DNA of 64,000 nt from Adiantum capillus-veneris (taxonomy: Eukaryota > Streptophyta > Polypodiopsida > Polypodiales > Pteridaceae). Numbering within the stretch: position 1 is the stretch's first letter; each line of letters opens with the position of its first letter. Below the pieces are notes generated by a model. That model saw nothing but the letters and a program-made list of their open reading frames with translations, ran no database searches and had not been told where the DNA came from. The translations under genes were made by a program, and so were the position numbers. Positions 18,533 to 29,030 of this stretch are shown in pieces. Location: contig CM043960.1 of the NCBI GenBank assembly GCA_014529385.2, positions 75,423,910-75,487,909 of the forward strand, given 5' to 3'.

Positions 18533-21500
18533 ATGGGCACTAAAGAGGACACAGTTTTCAATATTGAGAAGTTGGATGGTGCTAACTTCTCATATTGGAA
18601 AGATCAAATTTGGGATGTCTTGGTGCAGAAGAAACATATTCGACCTCTAAAGTTGCAGGGAGTTAAGCCAGAGAACATGGAGAGGGATGATTGGGAGGAG
18701 TTAGATGAGATGTGCAGGTCTACCATTAGGCTTTCCCTTTCAAAGTCTCTTTATTACAATGTGAAAGATGCACAGGGTGGAGCTTATGAGCTATGGCAAC
18801 GGATTTGCGATATGTATGATAAGCATTCAGCTGCTTCTATGGTGTATTGGATTAAAAAGCTTATTGATTTGCGAATGGAGGAAGGTGCTTCCATGAATGC
18901 GCATTTGAATGAGTTCAATACAATTTTCAGCCAACTTGCTACGCAGGAAATTACGTTTGAGGAAAATGTAAAAGCTATGTTTTTACTTGTCACGTTGTCT
19001 GAGTCATGGGACACATTTAGGACAGCCATAAGTAACTCGGTTCCTGCGAATGAGTTGACAAGTACTAATGTGGAGTCTAGTCTTCTCACGGAAGAGATTA
19101 ATCGAAAGAATAATGCAGGTAGTAAGTCTTCTAGTGCAATGGTTGTCAGAGGCAGGACTATGGACAAGTATAAGTCCAACAGGGGTAAATCTAGAAGCAA
19201 GTCCCGTGCAGGCACAAGTAAAAAGGATGTGGAATGTTTTCATTGTGGTAGAAAAGGCCATTTCAAAAAGGATTGCTACAAGTGGAAAAGGGAAAATGGA
19301 GATGGTAAGAAGAAAGACCATGATGCTAAGGACAAGCCTAAATCCAATGTCAAGATTGAGGAGTTAAATGCAACACAGGGAGAGTGTAGCTCTCAAGATG
19401 ACCATGTATGTGCTCCGACTAGTGCTACTAGTGAAGAGCTTGGTGATGTGTTGCTTGCATCCTATTTTGATGACGCTTTTCTTCTCACTCATGAGCGTAG
19501 TATGCCTATGGATTGGGTCATTGACAGTGGTGCTTCTTTTCACGTTACGCCTCATAGGTCGTGGTTTCATGACTATGATGCTTCGAGCACAGGTACTGTC
19601 AGGATTGCCGATGGGCGTTCTATGCAAATTCATGGCATTGGGGATATTCATTTGGCTATGCCAAACTCTACTACGTTTGTCTTGCAGCGTGTGCGTCATG
19701 TGCCGGCTCTTGCAAAAAGCTTGATTAGTGTGGGTCAGTTGGATTCACTTGGTTTCAATGTATCTTTTGGTGATGGAGGTTGGAAGATCACTAAGGGCAG
19801 CCTTGTTTTGGTTAAAGGTGCTAAGAGGAATACGTTGTATTCCCTTTGTGTAGCTAGTGTGGCTGATCACATTGTGGGGATCACTGAGCAACCTCCTGCT
19901 TCTTTATGGCATCAGCGTTTGGGGCATATGTCACTAAAAGGTTTGAAGTTATTGGCACGTGCGGATTACATTCCCGTTTCAGATTTTGGTGGTTTTGAGT
20001 TTTGTAAGCATTGCCTTTATGGTCGACATGCTCGGTCTTCTCATAAGAAAAGTGTTCCACACAGATCTTTGGAAAAGCTGGCTTTGGTGCATAGTGATGT
20101 ATGTGGGCCGATGCCCAATGCTTCTCTTGGAGGTGCTATGTACTTTGTTACGTTCATTGATGATGCTAGCAGGAAGGTATGGGCATACCCCATTCGTAAG
20201 AAGGATATGGTGTTTGATATATTTAAGCAATGGTTGGCTCTTGTTGAGAACCAATCAGGTTGTAAGTTGAAGTGCTTACGTACGGACAATGGGGGTGAAT
20301 TTATGTCTCATGCTTTCACAACATTATGTGTTGAGAAGGGTATACGGCGCGAGCTTAGTGCTCCCTATACACCTCCTCAAAATGGTGTGGCAGAGCGCAT
20401 GAACAGGACTATACAGGAAAAAGTCCGTAGTATGCTTTCTATGGCTGGTTTGTCAAATGGATTTTGGGCTGAAGCTGTTGCCACTTCTGTGCATTTGATA
20501 AATCGTTCACCTAGTGTTCCTTTGGGCTTCAAAGTGCCTGAAGAGGTATGGACAGGTTTGCCACCTTCGTATGGTCACCTTCGTGTTTTTGGCTGTGAAG
20601 CTTATGTACATGTACCTAAGGCAAAACGCAGCAAATTGGATCCAAAGAGCAAGAGATGTATCTTCTTGGGTTATGGTAGCTCTGGTGAGATGGGTTATCG
20701 ATTGTGGGATCCTATTGATAGGAAGATTGTGCGCAGCCATGATGTTGTTTTTCATGAGGACTCTATGTATAGAGCATCACCGCGAACGGTTGAGGTTCGG
20801 CGTGTGATATTTGAGGAGGATAGTCATCGGTATGATGGTCCCATGGCTGCTCGTGGGCAGCCCATTGACCCTCAAGTGGGAGATCAGCCCTTGTTGGGAG
20901 ATCATGTAGATGTGGGACAGCCAGATCAGCCCTTGTTGGGAGATCATGTAGATGTGGGACAGCCAGATGCACCTCTTGCACAGTCTTTGAGGCGTTCAGA
21001 GCGGCGTGCAAGACAGCCTCAGCGTTTTGTGCCTTCTATGGATTATGTATTGTTGACTGATTGCGGGGAGCCATCATGTTATGATGAGGCCATGTCTAGT
21101 GTTGACAAGCTCAAGTGGGAGCAGGCTATGCAGTCAGAGATGGATTCGTTGATCCAAAATGAAACGTGGGAGCTTACTCCTTTGCCAAAGGGTAAGAAGG
21201 CACTACCATGCAAGTGGGTTTACAAGATAAAATTGTGTTCAATGGATGCAAAGCCTAGGTACAAAGCAAGGCTTGTGGCTAAAGGATTCAAGCAACAGAA
21301 GGGCATTGATTTTGACGAGATCTTCTCCCCAGTGGTGAAGATGTCTACTTTGCGTATGTTGTTTGCCTTGGTAGCTATAGAAGACATGGAGTTGAAGCAA
21401 ATGGATGTAAAGACAGCTTTCTTACATCCGGACTTGCACGAGGATTTGTACATGGAGCAACCAAGTGGGTTTGTTATTCATGGTTCAAAGAAGATGGTAT

Positions 21501-22620
21501 GCCGGCTTCTTAAGACCTTGTATGGGCTGAAGCAATCATCTCGTGAATGGTATCGTAAGTTTGATGCATTCATGAGTTCATTGGGCTATGTACGCAGTTA
21601 TGAGGACCCATGCCTCTCTACTCGCAAGGCTGCAGATGGTAGTCTTATTGTTTTGGTTTTGTATGTGGATGACATGCTGATCGCAGGGAAGTGTATTTCT
21701 GATGTGGATGCCTTGAAACATAGGCTACATGAGACCTTTTCCATGAAGGATCTTGGGGATGCCAGTCATATTTTGGGTATGCGGATCACTCGTGATCGTT
21801 CTCGCAAGATGCTCTTTCTTAGTCGAAAGAGTACATTGACAGGGTGCTTGAGCGTTTTCATATGGAAGGGGGGAAGGCCATTAGTACCCCGTTGCCTCCA
21901 TATGTAAAACTCAGCCATGATGACTGCCCTTAGACAGATTTGGAGACTACAGAGATGTCTCAGATTCCCTATGCGTCAGCTGTTGGTTCCTTGATGTATG
22001 CCATGGTGGCTACGCGTCCAGATCTTGCTCATGCAGTTGGTGTGGTTAGCAGGTACATGTCTAACCCGGGCAAGCGTCATTGGGATGCAGTGAGAGGTAT
22101 TCTCAGATACTTGAGAGGGACTTCAAAGTTGTCTCTATGTTATGGTGAGAAGGATATGTCTGTTTGCGGATATACAGATTCAGACTATGCAGGGTCAGTG
22201 GACTCGAGGAAGTCTACTAGCGGCTATGTGTTCACAGTTGCAGGTGGACCGGTTTCGTGGGCATCACGTTTACAGCCATGCGTTGCTTTGAGCACTACAG
22301 AGGCTGAATATATGGCTGCCACTGAGGCTGCCAAGGAGGCCGTATGGCTCTCACGACTAGTGGGAGATCTTGGTATGGTTGGTGATGCTCCGATTCTACA
22401 TTGTGATAGCCAGAGTGCCATAGCGTTGGCACGGAATCCTGTCTTCCATGCGAAGACAAAGCACATTGAGGTGAGGTATCACTTCATACGAGAGGTGCTA
22501 GAGGACAAGCGCATAGAGCTTGTCAAGGTACACACTGACGATAACCCTGCTGATCTACTCACGAAGTCGTTAGCCTCACAGCGGTTTGCACACTGTAGAT
22601 CGCTGATGGGTATGGCTTGA
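18533..22620 (+). pseudogene. copia gag-pol polyprotein, one frameshift and one stop
   Basis: The start chosen is the ATG at 18,533 (MGTKEDTVFN), where gag homology begins (GANFSYWKDQIWDVLV, LNEFNTIFSQL). Then come the zinc knuckle CFHCGRKGHFKKDC (CX2CX4HX4C), protease WVIDSGASFHVTP (Asp near 19,522), and the integrase zinc region HQRLGHMSLKG with CKHC. The integrase core follows (SDVCGPM, LRTDNGGEF, NGVAERMNRT). RT shows ARLVAKGFKQQKGIDFDE and the YVDD near 21,662. RNase H shows GYTDSDYAGS and HCDSQSAIALARNPVFHAK. A frameshift near 21,827 and a TAG at 21,931 separate RT from RNase H. An in-frame 42-bp duplication (20,882-20,965) repeats DQPLLGDHVDVGQP. Confidence 0.92.
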
Positions 22621-22664
22621 CTTCTTTTGCTGTACGTTGGCCACTTTAAAGGCACACTGCCTTT

Positions 22665-22675
22665 AAGTGGGAGAT
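22665..22675 (+). promoter_or_regulatory. Polypurine tract of copia element
   Basis: AAGTGGGAGAT directly precedes the 3' LTR and would prime plus-strand DNA synthesis. Confidence 0.8.
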
Positions 22676-22862
22676 TGTTGGGTTAAAGGCCCGTGTGCCC
22701 GGCTGCCCGTTGTTCAGCCGCCCATGTACAGCCATTCATTTACTCATTCATAATAACTATACTCATAACTACACATTGTAGTGTGAGTACCGCCCCGCCA
22801 CACACTGTGTCTATCTCCTTCTTCGTGTTGGCTCTCTGTGTGTGTGCTCTCCGATCCCAACA
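22676..22862 (+). repeat. 3' LTR of the young copia element
   Basis: 187 bp, identical by eye to the 5' LTR, and followed at once by the GCCCA duplication. Confidence 0.95.
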
Positions 22863-22867
22863 GCCCA

Positions 22868-23090
22868 ACGGGTGTTGGTGAATATGTATCCTCCTTGTCT
22901 AGCGATTGAACCCACCTTTCTAGAATAAGAAACTGTCAATGGTATATCCTTCACTAAATGCACTAACTATCTGTCCATTGAACTGAATATTGACAGTTAC
23001 TCTATTGGTCTTGTCCATTAGATTTTTTAGAAACGGGATCACCTTAAGCTTACTGTTGTTGAGTTTGTAATGAAAAAAAGCAACAGGCCA
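22868..23090 (+). pseudogene. Penelope-like reverse transcriptase, part 3' of the copia insertion
   Basis: If the copia and one target-site copy are ignored, the reading frame that ends at 17,176 in DDILSINHPNF continues here. Recognisable pieces are RVLVNMYPPCLAIEPTF, CTNYLSIELNID and KRDHLKLTVVEFV. These fit the conserved segment after the DD motif in this RT class (a Y-P-x-x-L region, a Y-L-x-x-x-L-x-I-D strand and a K-R-D box). Stops interrupt it (TAA after FLE, TAG after LVH). The match ends near 23,085, where minus-strand gypsy sequence begins. Confidence 0.55.
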
Positions 23091-23091
23091 T

Positions 23092-23440
23092 TCAAAACTG
23101 CTCAACATATGGCCAATCTAGAACAACCTTGTAAGTTTGCATCCATGAAACTCCCAAAATTATTTTCTCGTTGAGATATGTATCTGCCATGGTGTGGAAC
23201 CGATGTGGGCAATGGTTACCATCTATGTTAATTGAGATATTGGCTTGTTCCAAACTAACCATGGTTTTTGTGCTAGCCGCTTTTAGCTCAATCTGAGTTG
23301 TTTCAATCATAGACTCCGATAGTTTCAGGTAGGTTGAATATTGTATAGCATTGACACGTGCTCCATTGTCCACAAGTTCTCTTTCGGTTGTGCCATCTGC
23401 TAGCAGGACATTGATTCGAACATCCATTCTTCCTAGCCAA
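23092..23440 (-). pseudogene. Second retropepsin-like domain (PR2) of decayed gypsy
   Basis: A 111-codon frame contains ERELVDNGARVNAIQYSTYL, which aligns with the D-T/S-G active-site loop but with Asn in the middle position. It also contains EKIILGVSWMQTYKVVLDWP, matching the usual C-terminal I-L-G-x-x-W box. It lies downstream of the integrase, where Ty3-gypsy elements do not normally carry a protease. The same placement occurs in the gypsy at 49.7-50.0 kb. Confidence 0.6.
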
Positions 23441-24610
23441 TTTTGCTCTACCTAAACTACTATAATAGGAGGTGATGGTTGATGTTGTTCCTTGCACTTT
23501 AAAATTCGCAATTGAGCTTCCTCATGTGCTTTATCTTTAATTGCTTGAGCCTTCTGCTACCATATCTTAGCTCAATGTATCTTCTTTAACATTTTTACAA
23601 AAAGAGGTTGATGATACTTCTTCAATCTGCATCCATTTATCCTGTTAGACATTACCTCTCCCTCTAATGTTGCAAGTTGGACGACACCGCTTTGATCACA
23701 AATAGGCCGTTACCCCGCTTTTTGAGTTTCTTGGAATGTTGCTTAAGGGTGTAGACTAAAGCATAGTCCCCCTTTTGGAATTCCATGTTTATTACATGTT
23801 GGTCATGGAATTGTTTCATTTGTCCTTTTAGTGCATACATAGTTGTGACTGAATTGAGTCATATTTTCTCCAATTGTATTAGTTCGTCCAGTCTACCAGA
23901 CAACTCGTGCCGCATCCATCCTAAGTCTTATGCTACACGTAGTGTAGGAATTAAGAACTCGACAGGTAGTATGGCAATTATCTGATCCCAATCCATTCTA
24001 GATTCATTGACATTTTTTGTGAGCACTGTGCATAAAATTTTGTTTGTGCTCTCACCTTTCCCGGTTGCTTCAAGGTTGTATGGAGCTAATTCAGAATGAA
24101 ACACCATAAAATCATGCAACATATAATTAATCATATCATTGAGAAAATGAGTTTCTTAATTGCTCACAATTTCAATTGAAAGGCCATATCTCGTGAAAAT
24201 GTTCTCATACAAGAATTGCGTTGTGGTTCAGGCATCATTTTTTTGTGTTGCCCTGGCCTCTACCCATTTGGTCAAATAATATGTGGTCACTATAATGTAT
24301 TGAGAATGCATTCAATATGCCAGTGGTGAGATAGGCCCAACAAAGTCTATTCCCCATTATAAAAAAGCTCGTGCTCCCATCATTGGTTGTAGCGGCATGT
24401 CATCATGTCGCATAATACATTGGTTTGTTGGCAAGCATCACATTGTTTCACATAGTGTTCTACATCCATTAACAAAGTAGGCCACCATATTCCTACAAGG
24501 AGTATCGCTTTTGCGGTTTTGTCAGTTGAAAATTGTCCTTCGGTTGGACCAGTGTGTGGTTGTTCAAGTATTGGAAAAAAATCATGCTCTACTACACAAA
24601 CTCTCAAATT
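23441..24610 (-). pseudogene. Integrase of decayed gypsy
   Basis: The zinc region is seen at 24,380-24,607 (HTGPTEGQFSTDKTAKAI, then WWPTLL and CDACQ). The end of the catalytic core is at 23,928-24,134 (GESTNKIL with the expected Glu). The C-terminal region near 23,560-23,680 matches the linker in the intact-looking gypsy (RINGCRLKKYHQPL against FLNGSKFKRYYDPL). Multiple stops are present. Confidence 0.65.
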
Positions 24611-26480
24611 GTCATCTATCCCTCTTTGATAAAGGTAATTTCTACAATAACATAGTTTTGCTTCTTGTTGAGCATAGTCTGGTTCCGCTCAAGTTTGTTG
24701 GCAGGACTCCTTGCTCTATATAATCCACAATGTATTTTCCCCACTTGGGTGCTTCTGCTATCCAAAACAGTGTAGCATGCTTGATTGGCTTTCAGATTGC
24801 ACAAGCATTACATGAACTAACATAGTTATGGATGCTTTTTTGCATGTGAGGCCAATACACCCCAAGTAGCATCAGTCTTTGGTATGTTTGTGTTTTGACA
24901 TTGTGAATACCTATAGTTTATACATGAGCTTGCTTAAGATACATTTCTTTCTCTGATGTGTAAATGCATAACCTAAGTATACCATCGTTTCCCAGCTTAT
25001 ATAATCGTTCGGTTATCAGCACCACTAAGGAGCAAGATTGTTTAATGGTTGATGGTTGTCTCTGAATCTGTAGAGAACCAATGGTGATCAATGGTATACC
25101 ATATTTGCTCCACCTCGATACCATCTAGATATTGAAGAGACAAGAGTCAGATAAATCATCCTCAATCCCTAATGGTGCTTCCTCGTGTATCATTTGTGAT
25201 AAATGGTCTACCCTCTAATGTGTGGTCCCTTTCTTCACTACTACGATGAAATCAAATTCCAAAAATATTATGAACCATCAAACTATGCATCCCGTACTGC
25301 ATGGTTTGTTCACTAAATACAATAACACCTGATGATCCACAAAGAATATAAACTTATTTGCAAGAAGGTAATGTCTAAACTTTTTCACGTAATAGATCAT
25401 TCACAAGCCCTCTCTTTTTGTGGTTGTGTAATTCCATTCCGTAATGGTGAGCTGGTTATTAGAGTAACAGATTGGAAAATCCATTTTGCTTTCTCCAGGT
25501 TGAGCTAAAAAACATCCAATAGCATAAGTCAGCGCATCTACATGGACGTGGAAAATCTTGTTCCAGTCAGGAGCTTTCAAAATTGGATTAGAAATACGCC
25601 TTTGCTTCAATTGTTGAAACACTTTTTCACATTCCTCAGTCCATTCAAACTTAGTGATAACTATGTAGAGAGGTTTTGCAACGACCATGTCCATGTAAAT
25701 AAATCTTCGATAATAGCCACAATGGCCCATAAAATCTTGTACATCTCTAACTTTGGTGAGTCTCGAGAGCAACAATCACTTGTATCTTCTAAAGATCAGC
25801 AGAAATGTGATCTTTGGACACAATATGCCCCAGAATCTAGCTTTGTCTTACCATGAAAACACATTTTTTAGAGTTTAGGCAAATGTGACACGTTTGCATT
25901 TCTCAAAGATCTTCTTTAGGTATTCTACATGTTCATTTTTGTGGAGAGAATGCACACACAGTTCATCCATATAAATCTCTAAGAATTATCTTAGATACTC
26001 CTTGAATGCATGACTCATCAACCTTTGGAATGTGGTGGGTGCATTGGTTAAACCAAGTGGCATCACTCGATATACAAATATGCCCCATTCCATTGCAAAG
26101 GCTATTATATGTTGATCCTCCAACTTGATTGTGAGCTGGTTATAGCCCAGAAAATCCATTAAGAAAGTTGTAGGCTTCCTTTCCAGTACTCTTTTAACCA
26201 CATGGTTTGTGATGGACAAGGGATATTGTCTCTAATCATAGACGCATTCACATGTTTGAGATTTACACACACTTGTAATTTACTATTCGTTTTGGGGACC
26301 ACTACAATTGGTGACACCCACTCCATGTGTTCTATCTCATAGATAAACTTTGCCTCTTTAAGCTTGTCTATCTCTTCTTTGATTTTCCTTGCAAATGTTT
26401 CATTATAGGTGTAGGATCATTGTTGGTGCGGTTTAGCATCACTCTCGAGGGGTATTATGTGTTGGCATATGCTCGAATCT
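24611..26480 (-). pseudogene. Reverse transcriptase-RNase H of decayed gypsy
   Basis: RT motifs are EWVSPIVVVPK near 26,300, MDFLGYNQLTIKLEDQ, MPLGLTNAPTTFQRLMSHAF and HCGYYRRFIYMDM. The RNase H region has KIFHVHVDALTYAIGCFLAQ (Asp retained) and NYTTTKREGL. The YxDD region around 25,900-25,980 is disrupted. Everything upstream of 26,480 to the conserved block at 27.0 kb is unassigned linker. Confidence 0.7.
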
Positions 26481-27017
26481 ACCCCCTTAAGATCTTTGTA
26501 TGACCAAGCAAACACATCTCTATATTGTTTGAGGGTAGCTATCAACAGTTATTCCTCTTCCTCGGTGAGATCCGTGGCTATGTAAGTTGGTCTTGGTTCT
26601 CCCCTAGTTCCACCAGATCAATTCTCTTTGCATTTTTCGGTCTATCATACGATGTTCCCGATTATCTTGGCTCTCGCATTGGTTGCTCAACCACAATACG
26701 TTGGTCTTGAATTGTGTATCCTTTGTAATGAGAGGGTGCATCAAATTTTTTTGAGTTAGAGTCACCCTCACTTTCCATTTCTGTTGTCCAAACCTCCTTC
26801 AGTGTTTGTTTCATTTTTTTGTATTCACTTTTGCGTTTAGTTTTTGACATCCTCATTGGTGTTTCAGCCTTGTCTTTCATTTGTTAAATTTTTTTTCTGA
26901 GCCACTTGAAAGTTTGTCCTCGGTATCATTCCCTAAATCATCGCTCCTTGAATCATGATATTCGTCTTCAATATTGTGTGGGAGATCTTGTACAAAGACT
27001 TCGTCCACTATCCATTT

Positions 27018-27380
27018 TCAATTGATTGTCTCTAAGGTCTCGGTTGTTTCAGGTGTATCTTTTGAGCTCAGGATAGCGACTACCATCTGAAAGGGCATTA
27101 TGTTGTAACCATCCTTGTCGCAAAATGTCATAGTGGTTACTTTGTTTACATAGACATCTAGCATTGCCAGTACTTTCTCCCATGCAAAAGGTTCAAACAA
27201 CTCCTTTGGAAATGGCTCCTTCATGTAACAGGTATCTTCTACATGGAACTCTAGGATGCAATCCTCCCTTCTCAGGCTCCCGCATTCCGATGCTCCGCAC
27301 ATCCAAATATGTGCATCCTTCACTAGCCAAGCAAGCAACTATGTTCCAGCATCCGTAGTGACAACAAAATCTTCTAGTGA
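27018..27380 (-). pseudogene. Conserved unidentified block between PR1 and RT
   Basis: About 105 codons include HIWMCGASECGSLRREDCIL, EPFPKELFEPFAWEKVLAML and DVYVNKVTTMTFCDKDGYN. A clear second copy lies at 36,678-37,016 (HIWMCGASKCGSLRKENCIL, LEELFEPFGWEQILETLDVY). The two copies stay alike although both elements are decayed. I do not recognise the domain. The C-G-A-S-x-C-G-S pattern might be a metal site, but that is speculation. Confidence 0.5.
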
Positions 27381-27449
27381 GGTTTGTTTTACGTCCCTAT
27401 AACTATGGTCCTTTGTGTTAACGCTTATTATGATTCCCTTGTGCCTTAA

Positions 27450-27790
27450 GTAGAGATGGTCATAGCCCCAATCTTGAACCAACTTCAAAATTGTTGCCTT
27501 TTCCAAAATCTACTACAACAAATGTATGTTTGTATTATATCCGGCCCGCATGAGGATAAAATTATTCGTTCCAACATTTCTAAAGGTTTCTCCACATACC
27601 CATCAGCTAGTTGCAATATCATGCTCGTTTTTTTGAGAACTGGTCTCCTTCATTTCTCCCAGATCCCTTTTGTAGCGATGGCTATCTTGACCCCACTGTC
27701 AAGTATCGCTATTGTCTTTACCCCCTTGTATTCTAGAGGTAAGGTGGTATTTCCTTCTTCTCCCTCATAATAATCACCCACCTTATTCAC
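27450..27790 (-). pseudogene. First retropepsin-like domain (PR1) of decayed gypsy
   Basis: Minus-strand reading gives YYEGEEGNTTLPLEYKGVKT, AILDSGVKIAIATKGIWE and SMILQLADGYVEKPLEML. This parallels PR1 of the gypsy at 54 kb (TIKGILDGGAGVSIVTKDCW, IVVKMANGTIAKPMGML). The active-site triad is D-S-G. The frame is broken by stops and shifts. Confidence 0.55.
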
Positions 27791-27852
27791 TAGGACTGGT
27801 TCTGCTTTGGGTTTCTCAAGATGAATTGTTTCCTTAATTTTTTTCTACGAGG

Positions 27853-29030
27853 TCATCTTCCGATCAATCCCATCTTTTCCAGATTCTTGCTCATTTGTTC
27901 CCACAAATATGGTTTGATTTTTAGAAGTTTTGCAAGAGTGATTGTACATCTTATAGGAGAAGACATTAGATCATGTAAGCTCTTTGTATCCGTCACTCGT
28001 GGAATAGAATTCCATTGTGATGGCACAATTCGCATCTCAAATTTTGTTTCATATTCCCCTATAAACAACGATAAAGTTCTTCTGGTTGTGTGTTTACTCT
28101 TTATAGATATCTCCATTCATGCATCGCCATACGATGACTAAATATCTCCCGGATCGATCCCATGGTCCATGTTGATTCTGGAGATTGCTGCTAACAGCAA
28201 TATGGCGCTTCCGTTTTTTTTGTTTACGATTGTCTCCCATAGTGATTGTGGCCATAGCTTTTCTACTTCAGGAATTGGGTGCATCTCCAGGAATTTAGCC
28301 TCATCCGTTGTGTTTGCGACAACCCTCGTAGTCCATGGTTCTTCCTTGTCCACTTTCGATTTCGCAGATCTGATTTTTTTATCTGGATTCTTAGCGCAAT
28401 GTATGAGCAGATGATTCCTTCCTGGACGATCATAGAATCCTTGGATTTTAAGTTGTTCACATATGTTAGTTTTCTTATGCACTCCTGTTTTACCATTTCC
28501 AACTCATATATTATAGGCTCATGAGTTTTTAAGCTTTTCGACTATATGAGAGCTTGAGCAGTATCTATGAGTTTTTTACACATCTCCATTCGTTTGGTAT
28601 CAAATTAAGGATGCGGATAGGTCAAAAGTCTTTGTTTTACAATTTGGTTGTTCTTTAATCTTGCCTTGTAGGCTTGCAGCATAGCATCTAAATGCTCGCT
28701 CACCTTTTCCACTAAGACCAATCGGCCAAAATCAGTCTTTGACTCTTCCGACCCTTTTGCATTTTCTTTACTCTCTTGTTCAAGTCTAAGTTGTTCCTTT
28801 GTTTGGTTTAATTCCGTTTCCAAAGCTATTTTTTCCTTTAGCCTCTTCGCTTTTATTTGTCTCATTTAGCTTTTCATGATTTTCTTTGAGTCCTAACTGC
28901 CCCATTTTCAAACTAGGTTAATTCAAGTTTCAAATCCTCTGCTACTACAGGTTGATTTTTTGTGTTACCACTTTGACTAGAACTATTGGCTTAGACCTTG
29001 ATCCGCTTATGCACGATAAAATTCCAATTA
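27853..29030 (-). pseudogene. Gag-to-PR1 linker region of decayed gypsy
   Basis: Open pieces at 27,853-28,116, 28,138-28,502 and 28,605-28,865 lie between the gag knuckles and PR1. The last is Glu/Lys-rich with coiled-coil character (KRLKEKIALETELNQTKEQL). No domain is recognised. Confidence 0.4.

Larger units (their letters stand above)
17172..22867 (+). mobile_element. Young Ty1-copia retrotransposon with GCCCA target-site duplications
   Basis: The element itself is 17,177-22,862 (5,686 bp). GCCCA occurs at 17,172-17,176 and again at 22,863-22,867, a 5-bp target-site duplication. The LTRs are 187 bp, begin TGTTGGG, end CCCAACA and are identical by eye. The internal region carries a primer-binding site, an approximately 1.15-kb leader, one gag-pol frame and a polypurine tract. 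Domain order gag-protease-integrase-RT-RNase H is that of Ty1-copia. Identical LTRs mean a recent insertion. It lies inside a Penelope-like RT pseudogene whose reading continues on the far side. Confidence 0.95.
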
